From NCBI GenBank assembly GCA_021030915.1, contig JAGEMR010000048.1, forward strand, positions 62,001 to 126,000: DNA of 64,000 bases, written 5' to 3'. The stretch is from Astrothelium macrocarpum. Its lineage: Eukaryota; Ascomycota; Dothideomycetes; Trypetheliales; Trypetheliaceae. Below are positions 1 to 9,521 of this stretch, piece after piece. A model generated the notes under the pieces. The model searched no databases. It was not told the origin of the DNA and saw only the letters and a list, made by a program, of their open reading frames with translations. The position numbers and the translations under genes were made by a program. Numbering within the stretch: position 1 is the first letter of the stretch; each line of letters starts with the position of its first letter.

Positions 1-1554
1 AAATCCTCCAAACCGCTACAATCCTCGCGTGGGTATAGAACTAGAGGCGGATATTGTCTTTCTGGCCATATCTTCTTCTGGCGTAATGAATCTTCGACTG
101 ATGAAAAAAGTTTGTCGACTAACTTTTTGTTGATGAGCCTAACCCGATTACGTATACGCAGAGGCTCTGGTTCTCCCGTCCGCGGTTCACTCTGCGGAGA
201 TAAGGGAACCCACCCTGGATAATAACACCCGTGAGTGCCCTGGACGACCCATTCAATAGGCAAGTCATACGTCTCGCGTCCTGTGTTGTTGCCACTGCCT
301 TTTTCCTCAGTGAAAGGATTTTGAAGAAGCTTCAAAGTCTCGTTACACATTGCGCAACACAATTTCGAAACACTGAGATAGTTGAGAACCGGAACGATAT
401 ATGGATTCTCCATGTAGAAGCGAACGAGTTGCATTTCACAATGCTCGGTTGGTTTGTCAGCCTGTCTGCCAGATTTGAGTCTATAATTTTCCAATTTGTC
501 CTTTGGGTAAACCTCGTCCCAAACGTCTCGGAGCTCCGGGACAGAGATGTTGGTATCTGATTCTCGCAGAAGTGCAACTTCGATCTTTGTATCCTTTTGC
601 AAAAGTACGTTCTCACACTTACCAGCCTTCTTGTCCTTGGCAGAATTCCTCAAAACAATCCATGCTCGGTAATACTCACCAAGCCGTCTGACGCCAACTC
701 GAAAATCCATTAACTTTTGTGTTTGACTTGTGCTCTCCAAAAGCCCTTGGTATACCTCCGACGAATCTAAATATGATGCCATTACGCATACTTTGATCAT
801 TAGCTTTGCAATGTTGTTCTGTATGGGACCGGGAGCCATAAGTTGGGATGATGCTTCTGCAAATGCCTGAACCTCATCAATCATTCTTGACCAAGCGCTT
901 GCATGTGTCGTGTCTCCGTATTTTCCAACAGGCTCCCGACTATTGCGGGTCATTCCGTAGGACTTTCCTCTCAAGTCCGGCGAGAAAGGAGGAAGCGCCA
1001 AAGACTCTAAAATTGCGGCAAAGGTTGTGAAATTATTCGATATGATGTCTCGCACTCTGGTATAAATGCTCTCGTATTTGAAAAGGCTTTGCCACAGCTC
1101 GTCTGACAGCTCGCCAGCTAAGACTTGTCAGTTCTATTTGAAATGATTTGGTTTCTAAAAATGTTTTGGTTCCCAAATACACACCACTGAAAGACACCAT
1201 CAAATTTTGCGCGATCAGCTCAACTTCAGATTGTCTGGGATCATTGGCCGATATTCGCAACGTGTAGATTGTATCTGCGTTTTTGCCCTTGGATTGATCA
1301 AAAGTGCATGCTGTGACATTTTGTGGACCTTTGGCTTGTATATAAATTAGGATGGCATCCAGTAGATTTTTGACACAATCCGCAGTCAGCATGGTCTTCG
1401 CATAGAGCAAAGGTGGCTTCGCGTCGTCGTAGTCGTAACGGTCGCTTGCATGGAAATGATCACTGAGCAAAGTCTCGTAATTAGCTGGGATTGCTTTGTA
1501 TTCTGAGTGTTCGAGCAATTTCAGTAAACCTAAGATCTTTTGACGATCATCCAT
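1..1554 (-). CDS. Putative OTT_1508-like deaminase family protein, 3' end cut by the window edge
   Basis: Exon 1 runs 1554-1185, followed by a 67-nt intron at 1184-1118 (GTGTGT donor, CTGAC branch, TTAG acceptor) and a second exon from 1117 open to base 1. The join gives a smooth protein: ...VSFS then AGELSDELWQ. Near the left edge the protein shows His-Cys-Glu (about 435-450) followed by a Cys-Cys-x-x-Cys cluster after SVSKL (about 345-370). This HxE plus CxxC spacing is typical of the OTT_1508-like deaminase family of fungi, a cytidine-deaminase-fold family whose substrate is not established. I infer zinc binding from these residues. An in-frame ATG at 1680 exists, but the extra 42 residues are low complexity, so 1554 is preferred. 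Further GT-rich donor-like sites at about 690 and 625 might mark introns, but the frame stays open. The ATG lies only 162 bp from a RIP-mutated transposon, so its promoter is probably disturbed. Family call moderately sure. Confidence 0.6.
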
Positions 1555-1715
1555 GGTCCTAGCATTGAGTGATCTATAAACTGAGAAGAAGAGAGAGAAG
1601 AATGAAGCTTCTTTGTCGGATTGAAATCTGGTTTGTATCCACAGAAAGAAGTGGGTAAAAGATACCGCGGATGGCGTCAAAAAGAGTCACCACCAGGAAG
1701 CTCGGTCACAGCTTA

Positions 1716-1941
1716 CACTCGCGTGAAGGTTGGGCGTCCTCTCAGGCAGCCCCGCACGTCCGCACCCTCCGCACCACCAAATTTGTATGGGAACTTGGGA
1801 TCAGCCAGGCCACACAAATCTGGTGGTTACTTTTTTATCTGTAATTCGTTCATTCGATAATTTGATCATTTGATTTTCTAATCCGATAATTTTGAAACCG
1901 ATTTTTATGATGATGAGGTCGAAATGGTCTGAAATATCGTT
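1716..1941 (+). repeat. Left terminal inverted repeat of element 1
   Basis: This arm pairs with the reverse complement of 4993-5206. The outer part is GC-rich (CGCACGTCCGCACCC type sequence) and unmutated; the inner part is AT-rich and diverged by transitions and small indels. It contains the start of a run of in-frame codons that is not a gene. Confidence 0.85.
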
Positions 1942-4900
1942 TTATTTCAGTAAATTATTATTATTATTTTTTTGAATTATGACGATCTTTTATAATGTGA
2001 TATTATCCGAATTATTCATATAATTATTCGTATAATAAGAAGAATTAAAAGAAATATCAAATTATATGATAATCTATTAAATCCAATTCATTATCACGGT
2101 CTTCCACGGATATTGATATCTGTTATTGTGGAAATTCTGAAGGAACATTTTTTCATGAAATCTGGTATATATACCGACGAAATGGCTGAATGAATCTGGC
2201 AGTATTATGATATATTTATGGATTCATTATTGATAAAAAAGAGATTAATCGAGACCGGCTGAAATAAAAAAAAGATTCGTATCTATTTTCGAATTAATAA
2301 ATATAATAATTAATAAATTGATTTAGAATATCATTAAATAATTAAAAAATATTGCGTTAAATTCTGTGATAATTATATGATTATAATAATATAATATTCG
2401 GCCAATTAACTGATATATATTGATAAAAATGGAATAAATTGATATATTGGATTTCATTTTTACGGTTGAATATCAAAAGAATCAAAAATAATTCAGCGTT
2501 ATTTTTTCGAATATAGATAATATTATAATATTCTATCAATATATATATTAAATGGAATTCTGAATTATTCGATTTACGAAAATTCAATAATAATTCAGAT
2601 ATTTATATATTAATTAAAAGAATTATTATTATTGAAATATTTTTCATTTGATTTTAATAATTTATTATCAAATTTGATATTAATAATAAATAATATTTTA
2701 ATATATTATAATGAGAAAATGATTGATTTAATTACGAAATAATTTAAAATGAAATTGATATATTTATTTTTATATTCGTCTGATTTGAATTTGATTGAAG
2801 AATTCTTTTTTTAATTCAAAATATTCATTCGGAAATATTATAAATTATATTCAGATTCGGAAGATTTTGATTTTATTAATTATTTAATTTGATATATTAA
2901 ATAAATTGAATAGAATAAAAATCAAATATAAAAATATTTTCGTAATTCGTATATTTTTATTTTTGATTAATTGAATTTTTAATTATATAATTCAAATGAT
3001 TTGATTTGATTGTGAATATTATAAAAGATTATATAAAGAATTATATAGAAAATATTATAAAAAAATAAATATATGATTAAATTATATAATAAATATTTAA
3101 AATATATCTAATATATTGATTAATATTAAATTTATTAATAAATTATTAAAATAGAAATGGCGGAATAATATAACGTTCATTTATATTAAAATCGTGAATT
3201 CGTCCGATTAAATAATATAATATATATATTTTATGAATCAAATTATATCATCAAATATTGGATTTATTAATAAATTATTAGAATAGAAATATTAATCTTA
3301 TAAAATTTTATTTGAATTGAATAATTTGAATAATTTAATTAATTTCATATATTTCGAATATTTTATCTTTTTTTATCATTTTCTTTATCATCTTTTTATT
3401 CTTCTAATTATTCGATTTATTATTAATTTATTTAATTAATGAATTATTCGTTTATCTGATTAATCAAATTATTAATTAATTCGTTTTTTATTCTATTTTT
3501 TAATATTTTGAAAAATCATAATAATAATATCTTTTGTTATATCTTCTTTAATCAATAATTTGACTCTTTCATCATTTCGTTATAAAAATTTGAATCTTTC
3601 AAAATTATATTTATATTAATTAAAAATCTTCATTATTTTATCAAATTTAATTTTGATTGAATCATATTTATTTCGTTATTTATATTATTTCAAATATATT
3701 AATATTCTTTCATCCATTATTAATTCAGATATTAATAAAAATGATGAATCGACAATTCTCATTCATGATCTCTCATTCGGTATATATATCTTATTAGATA
3801 TATTTCATTTATTATTCCAATATTCGCCAATTGATTTCTGATAAAAATTATTGATAATTATAAAAATAATATTTACGGAATTAGGAATTGATACCGAATT
3901 TATTCTATAATTTTATTTATTTTATTCAACGAATTATTCACGTAATTTAAATAATAATTCATTAATAATAATTATTCCTTTTTTGATTAAATTATTCCAT
4001 TTTTTCAAATCCATTATATTAAATCAAATATATTTTTAAATTAATATATTAATCCAATATCATATTAAATTCTGATCATATTTATTAGAATAATTCCATT
4101 TTTTAATAATATTATAAATTAAATTATCAATTATTCTAATATATTGAATTATCTGAAAAAGATTCTCTTTTATCGATTCAATGATGAATATCTGATATTC
4201 AATTAATTAATTATATAATAAATCAAATAATATTAATATTTTATTATATTTTATTTATTCATCATTTTTGATAGAATTTTATCGTCCATTAATTTAATAT
4301 TAATATCCATTATAAAATTCTGATTATTTCATTTAATTCAGAATTTAATTAATTTCTAATCAATTTTAATCTATGATTCAGATTCTAATAAATTAATAAA
4401 TAAATTAATTAATTATTTTCATATTTTTAATATTTTTAATATTAATTTGATTTCAATTTTTATAATATCAATCTGATTATTAGAAATTTTATCAAATTTT
4501 ATATTATCAAAATTATTCCGAAAATGAAAATTCCAATATTGATCTAACGAATTCATTATTTTATTTTTAAATATTACATATAATTTTTTATTTTTTAATC
4601 TAATTCGTTATATTAAATTAAAATATAATAATTTTAATTATTTTTTAATTATTATTAATTCAATCGAATTAATTATTTTTTCATTATTATAAACCGATAT
4701 CATATTAATATTATAAGATAAATTTAGAAATGAATAATCCATCAAAAAAGCAGATAATAATTGGTTAAAAAATAGATCCATATTAATTTGGAATGATTTG
4801 AATTAGGAATCAATAAAAGTAGGTATTTATATCTCTATGGCCTGTTTATTAGTTATTATAAATGGAATCTCTTTTATTGTGATAATTGATTCAGTTCATC

Positions 4901-4992
4901 TCATAGCCCTGATTTCGACCGCCAGAAGAGATAATTCATATCAAAATGGAATTAATTTTTTATTCGAATTGATTGAATTAGATACGGTGAAA

Positions 4993-5206
4993 TAACGTTT
5001 TCAAATCATTTCGACCTCATCATCAAAAAAACGGTTTCAAAATTACCGAATTAGAAAATCAAATAAACGAGTTAACGAATTACAGGTAAAAGACAATCAC
5101 CAAACTTTTTTGCTTGGCTGATCCCAAATTCTCATACAAATTTGGTGGTGCGGAGGGTGCGGACGTGCGGGGCTGCCTGAGAGGACGCCCAACCTTCACG
5201 CGAGTG
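4993..5206 (-). repeat. Right terminal inverted repeat of element 1
   Basis: Reverse complement of 1716-1941. Identity is nearly perfect for the outer 75 bp, then declines inward. It ends in GAGTG followed by TA at 5207-5208. Confidence 0.85.
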
Positions 5207-5211
5207 TATTA

Positions 5212-5252
5212 CGAGTCAGCCCCACCTTCTGCAACAGCCCACCTTTTGCAAC
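5212..5252 (+). repeat. Left terminal inverted repeat of element 2
   Basis: It matches the reverse complement of 7323-7363 with one T/C difference. It contains two copies of a CCCACCTTYTGCAAC motif in direct orientation, which may act as subterminal transposase-binding sites; this is inferred. Confidence 0.85.
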
Positions 5253-5374
5253 AACAGCCCGGATTCGGCACCACCTATTCGAAGGGCCATTGCTCCACCA
5301 CAAATTAATTATTTTAATATTTGAGCTGGCAGAATTATAGAATTGATTTTGGCGAATATTTCTAGTTATAAATT

Positions 5375-7272
5375 CTATTGTCTGAAGCGTTGTGAAAGAT
5401 TGCGCACACGTCCAGACCTAGAGGGTCGCATTAAGACCTTTGCAGCCGAAATCCTAACTATTGCCACCTTGGGGTTTGAAATTTTAGATATAAATGTCAA
5501 AGGCTTTCGTCTCGTCTTTTTTGGTGTTTTGGATGTGTTGAATGGCCCTACTGAAGTGATTGATGTGGTGTTTTTCATCTGTTTCAAAATAGATTTCTGG
5601 CGTTGCTTTTCAGTGGCTATTTCTTTTATTATTATTGTTTGTTGACGCCGTTCTTTTACTGCAAATTTTTTAATTTTTTTGAACAGATCTTTCTGAATCT
5701 TATCGTGTTATTTTTATAATTCCTTTTATCGAATCTTTTCTTATTCAGTCTCTTTTTCATCAAATCGCTGTTATATTTTATTCGGAAACAAGAATTGAAT
5801 TTATTGAATGTCAATTTTTTTAAATAATGATTTCGATTTTTTCTGCTGGAATTTAATTAATCAAATAATTTTATGAAAATTAATTATTTCGTGTTTAAAT
5901 AATTCATATTTCGTTGTTAGAAGAAATACTATATTAGTGAGGATTTTACCCTCAGGTGAAGTCTCACCACCTTTATAATCTCGAATAAGTCGAAAAATAT
6001 CTCGATAAAAAGTGACTATTGGATCTGTTGATCTAGAAATCTCATGAGTCTATCGTTCAGATTCTGGAGGCGTAATCTGATCTAACATTTCGCTGGAATT
6101 AAAAGGCATTAAATCTGCCTTCCGCCAGCCATTTGTTATATTCTTTTCAGTGAAGATAGATATCCAAATTTGCCAGAAAATAAGAAAAAAATCTCGTTTC
6201 AAAAAATTAAATAAATTTTGATATTTTAAAATCCATTTATTCAAATTTTATAAATAATAATTTACAAACGGATTAAAAAGATTAATATCAAAAGATTATA
6301 ATTAATATGTTGAATGAGATAAAAATATCGTCAAATGGATATTCCTTTTTTGACAAATTTTGAAGAATATCATCGTTAAATGACTGTCATGGCCATCTGA
6401 TATTAAAAGACGAGATTTTCGGCCAAAATCTATTTCCGCCTTAATATATCAATTGAATATTTTATTGAATTATTACAGCATAATCTCATCATTTGTCCAA
6501 TCCGAAGATATATCTGTAAAGAAAATATTATATCTTTTTGAATCAAAATTATTCATTCATAAATCCTGCAGATTATTTATAATAAAATAATAAAATAATA
6601 TTGGTGATAATATCTTGTTCTTCATTTTTATATAAATGATCGTTATAATCCAATTTCGATTATCATTTTCATTTATTTCAAATAATTTATTTTATTCGAA
6701 AATTTCACGTATGAATATCCTTTTAAATTTATGAAATTTTCCGGATAGAAAATCTTTTTCGTCTATATTATATATATTTTTAATGAAAATCCCATATTAA
6801 TCAATTTTTTATTCTATTTATTAAAGATTAATTAGAAAATTATTAAATATTTACAATTTACGAATTCAAAATAATTTTTTATATATCTGGGATTTTCTAT
6901 CCGAACACACGTAAATTCAATTATATCTAAATATTTTGAACAGAGAATTTATTGATTTCGAAAAATCCATCTTCCAGTTTAATTCTTTCCCGGATAAATT
7001 CCAGTTATATTTTCGACAAATATTCAAATTATTCCTATTATAGAAGATAAATTTTAATACGTAAATTTATTAATATAATTAATTATAGCCTTTTTTTGCG
7101 CGGGAGAAAGGTTGATATTGGCTTCTTCTTGTGCGGTGTGGGCATCCGCTGTGAGACCTCTGAAGCGCCGCGACAATATAGAAGGGTATATTTTGTATTT
7201 TTCTGCAGTCGCGCGTATATCTTTCGCACCTCGCAATTTCAAATCTGCAATTACCTCATCGATTGGGGCCAT
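5375..7272 (-). pseudogene. Broken Fot1/pogo-type transposase
   Basis: The ATG at 7272 opens 72 codons that look like the N-terminus of Fot1/pogo transposases: MAPIDEVIADLKLRG, a psq-type helix-turn-helix (ATAEKYKIYPSILSRRFRG), then LSPAQKKAIINYINK, the start of the second DNA-binding domain. A stop at about 7054 ends the frame, and the AT-rich DNA below it carries dense stops where the DDE catalytic domain should be. Around 5,375-5,590 the minus strand regains normal composition and, read through several TAA/TAG codons, resembles charged C-terminal transposase sequence. Stops of the CAA/CAG-to-TAA/TAG kind are what RIP produces. The protein is certainly inactive. Confidence 0.75.
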
Positions 7273-7322
7273 GGTGGTGGAGATTGAGGCGTTTGAAATA
7301 ATTTCGTTGATGCTGGTGGGGC

Positions 7323-7363
7323 GTTGCAGAAGGTGGGCTGTTGCAGAAGGTGGGGCTGACTCG
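7323..7363 (-). repeat. Right terminal inverted repeat of element 2
   Basis: Inverted partner of 5212-5252. The same duplicated CCCACCTTCTGCAAC motif is present. The element ends at G7363, followed by TA. Confidence 0.85.
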
Positions 7364-7387
7364 TAGCGTTCTTACGTGATAAGGTCA

Positions 7388-7432
7388 GATGCCACCACCC
7401 CACCACCACCCCACCACCACCAACCACCTTTG
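7388..7432 (+). repeat. CCACCA/CCACC microsatellite
   Basis: A run of CCACC and CCACCA units lies immediately outside the right end of element 2, between it and the methyltransferase 3' end. The rest of 7,366-7,617 shows no gene. Confidence 0.7.
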
Positions 7433-7617
7433 AAGCGCACCTCCGTACTTGAATGAAGGTTCTGTGACAAAGGCAACATAGCTTCAAGTATGCACTCTGG
7501 ATCCAGTACGCTACTGTGTCTGTACCTTCACTTCATATGGCCTCGATGCGAGAAAAGTACGGGTCTTGGTGCAAAGGCACAATCTCGAAAGATCTAGACA
7601 ATCGGACTCAGTCGATT

Positions 7618-9023
7618 CTAGGTGGCTACCTTGGCCTCTATGACGCTCTCAGACGCGCCATCCGCGGAATTATAGACCTTCACAACTTCTAAGCCTGCAC
7701 TCGCCAATAGACTAGTCCACTGGCTTTCAGTTCGTTCGCCTGTGGCACACAAGGTCATCATGGTTATATCTTGAGCTGCATGCCACACGCTGCTTCCTCT
7801 AAGTGGCACAACAAGCTCATGAACGAGTAGTCTGGAGTAGCCTGGTGTCATTGCCTGACGGAGCTGCGAGAGCACAAGTCGCGCCGTCTCATCCTGCCAA
7901 TTATGGAGGCACTGTCTAATGTAGTATGCCCGAGCACCTATCGGTAGTCAGCATAGAGGCAAGGCCTGGAAGGAAAGCGTATACCTTTGATTAGCTGCTC
8001 TGTCAGGAAATCATGAACCATGAATTCTACGCCCTGGACATTGGGTGCCTGTTGGATAATGTATGCCAGGTCTTGAACCACGAGACTGCCAGGAAGATCC
8101 GGCACCGACTCCTTCAATGCGATTGCTTTCTGACCCAGGTTGCCTCCTACGTCAACAAAGAAGACATTGCTAATCCCACTGTCGAATCCTTTGATCAAAC
8201 GCTCCTTTACCGGATAGAAGTTCTGAAATTGGTCGGCCTCTTTGCCCCATGTAGCCATGAGTGTGCCGAATGCCTTTGCCTTTCCAGGAAAGGTACCGAG
8301 AACCTCTAGGAGTGGCTTTCCATTGGCATTGTAGGCATCATGGATAGCTACATGCAATGGATTTTCAGGATTCTGATATTTTGTGCTCTCCAAGAAGTTT
8401 GCCAGAGCGTTGTAAATTGGGTTAAGGAACTCCGAACTGAAGGATGGACATCATTGTGAGATTCTGTGTTGGGCTTTATCAGGGCAATACTGACCATGCT
8501 GCAGCATCAGCCGCAAATTCCGTATTTCTGAACCATTTATAGTTCGGATGTACTGCATATCCATCGTCGTTGGTTTCAATCAGGACGTTAAATGCTGAAA
8601 GGTCTCGTAAGAGTCGATCTTCAATTTCGTTAGCCAGTTCTACCATTAGAGAATCATGTCTCTAACCAAGAAGGACACGATCAGCTCCTGTTGCTTTAAC
8701 GAGCTCTTCTGCCGTCCGGTTGCCCGCATCTATCAGTGAGAACAGATTCAGGCGAGCAGCTACTTGTACCAACGCAGTCTCCGCGGGCTGTTCATCGCCA
8801 ATGTTAATATTTGCCTGACATACTGGTCCGCCAAGATTTTCTCACATACCTGGGCCACCAGCACTCGTAGTGTTGTATCTGTCGGCTCTTCTAGTGCCTT
8901 CCCGAGCTTGATAACAACATCCTTGAGCTTTGATCGCAGCGTTGGATCGGATTTGAAGTCTTCGGAGAACTCTTCGACATTGAGATGCTTGAGCTCTTCA
9001 TAAAGTGATTTTGCTGAAGCCAT
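7618..9023 (-). CDS. SAM-dependent O-methyltransferase (plant/fungal COMT-like family)
   Basis: Five exons: 9023-8850, 8787-8667, 8618-8495, 8436-7985 and 7937-7618, with introns of 62, 48, 58 and 47 nt; total 396 residues. The N-terminal winged-helix dimerisation region is visible (ETALVQVAARLNLFSLIDAG...TAEELVKATGADRVLLDRLLR). The SAM-binding motif I is VDVGGNLGQ at about 234-242. The catalytic-base region is RQCLHNWQDE at about residue 301, where the family usually has LHDW. The C-terminal MMTLCATGERTESQW...AGLEVVKVY block is also typical. Members methylate hydroxyl groups of phenolic or polyketide metabolites; the substrate here is unknown. No polyketide synthase or other core biosynthetic gene lies nearby, so a cluster role is not supported within the window. 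It is the first gene right of the transposon pair. Confidence 0.88.
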
Positions 9024-9521
9024 GTTTTGATGAATTAGAAGTGAAGTTGATGAGTGCAAGATCTGTGAGATTGTCTGTCGACTTATATTAGTTGGAGAGT
9101 AGACTGGATGTAAATAACTTCATTGACCAACCTAGACTCTTTTGGGTAACATTTACGAGACAAGGTAAGCTAATACTGTAAATGGGAAACACCTGAGGTA
9201 GGGAGAGTTCATCCATGCTGACAATTGACCATAGGCGCCTTGCTAGCGCACGAAAACATTAATGCGGCACAGCATATAATCTAATGAGTCAGCATTACCA
9301 AAATTGAAGTCAAATCATGCTTCTCATGGTATTCGTGCAGGGCACTCTCAAAGCTAACGAAGCTCTATCATACATACGGCCAGCTGTTTCGAGCGACCAA
9401 ATATCCCTTTCCCATTGACTTACACCTGGACACTGTACAAAGGAAAAAATAGCCATGCACTCCATATAGACATATCCATAACGCCCCTTGTTCCCTTTTT
9501 ACCCTCCCATTTCCCGCTCCT
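9024..9521. other. Intergenic region between the methyltransferase start and the copper ATPase stop
   Basis: This region should hold the methyltransferase promoter and the 3' UTR of the copper ATPase gene. I see no open frame, RNA gene or repeat of note. Confidence 0.5.

Larger units (their letters stand above)
1716..5206. mobile_element. RIP-degraded TA-flanked DNA transposon with long terminal inverted repeats (element 1)
   Basis: The sequence starting at 1716 (CACTCGCGTGAAGG...) recurs inverted ending at 5206. The two arms match for about 215-225 bp, and the outer 75 bp are essentially identical. A TA dinucleotide sits directly outside both ends (1714-1715 and 5207-5208), as expected for Tc1/mariner-type target duplication. 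The interior, about 1,860-4,990, is extremely AT-rich, with stops in all frames and no transposase I can recognise. Several differences between the arms are C/T or G/A transitions, which fits repeat-induced point mutation. It could be a dead autonomous element or a long non-autonomous derivative; coding capacity cannot be judged after this much mutation. Confidence 0.85.
5212..7363 (-). mobile_element. RIP-degraded Fot1/pogo-like transposon (element 2)
   Basis: A 2,152-bp element bounded by 41-bp inverted repeats (5212-5252 and 7323-7363, beginning CGAGTCAGCCCCACC) and by TA at 5210-5211 and 7364-7365. Length, TA target and the transposase fragment on the minus strand place it in the Tc1/mariner superfamily, Fot1/pogo branch. 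About 5,650-7,080 is strongly AT-rich, whereas both ends keep a normal base composition. It lies one base (T5209) beyond the TA that closes element 1, so the two insertions used TA sites 3 bp apart. Confidence 0.85.

Noticed and set aside
1033..1117. Continuation of the deaminase frame through 1,117-1,033 to a stop
   Set aside because: Intron signals at 1184-1118 and the long open frame in the shifted register show that this tail is out of frame with the real exon 2.
2381..3841. Short Ile/Asn/Tyr-rich frames inside element 1
   Set aside because: They are expected by chance in extremely AT-rich DNA and are not remnants of a recognisable protein.
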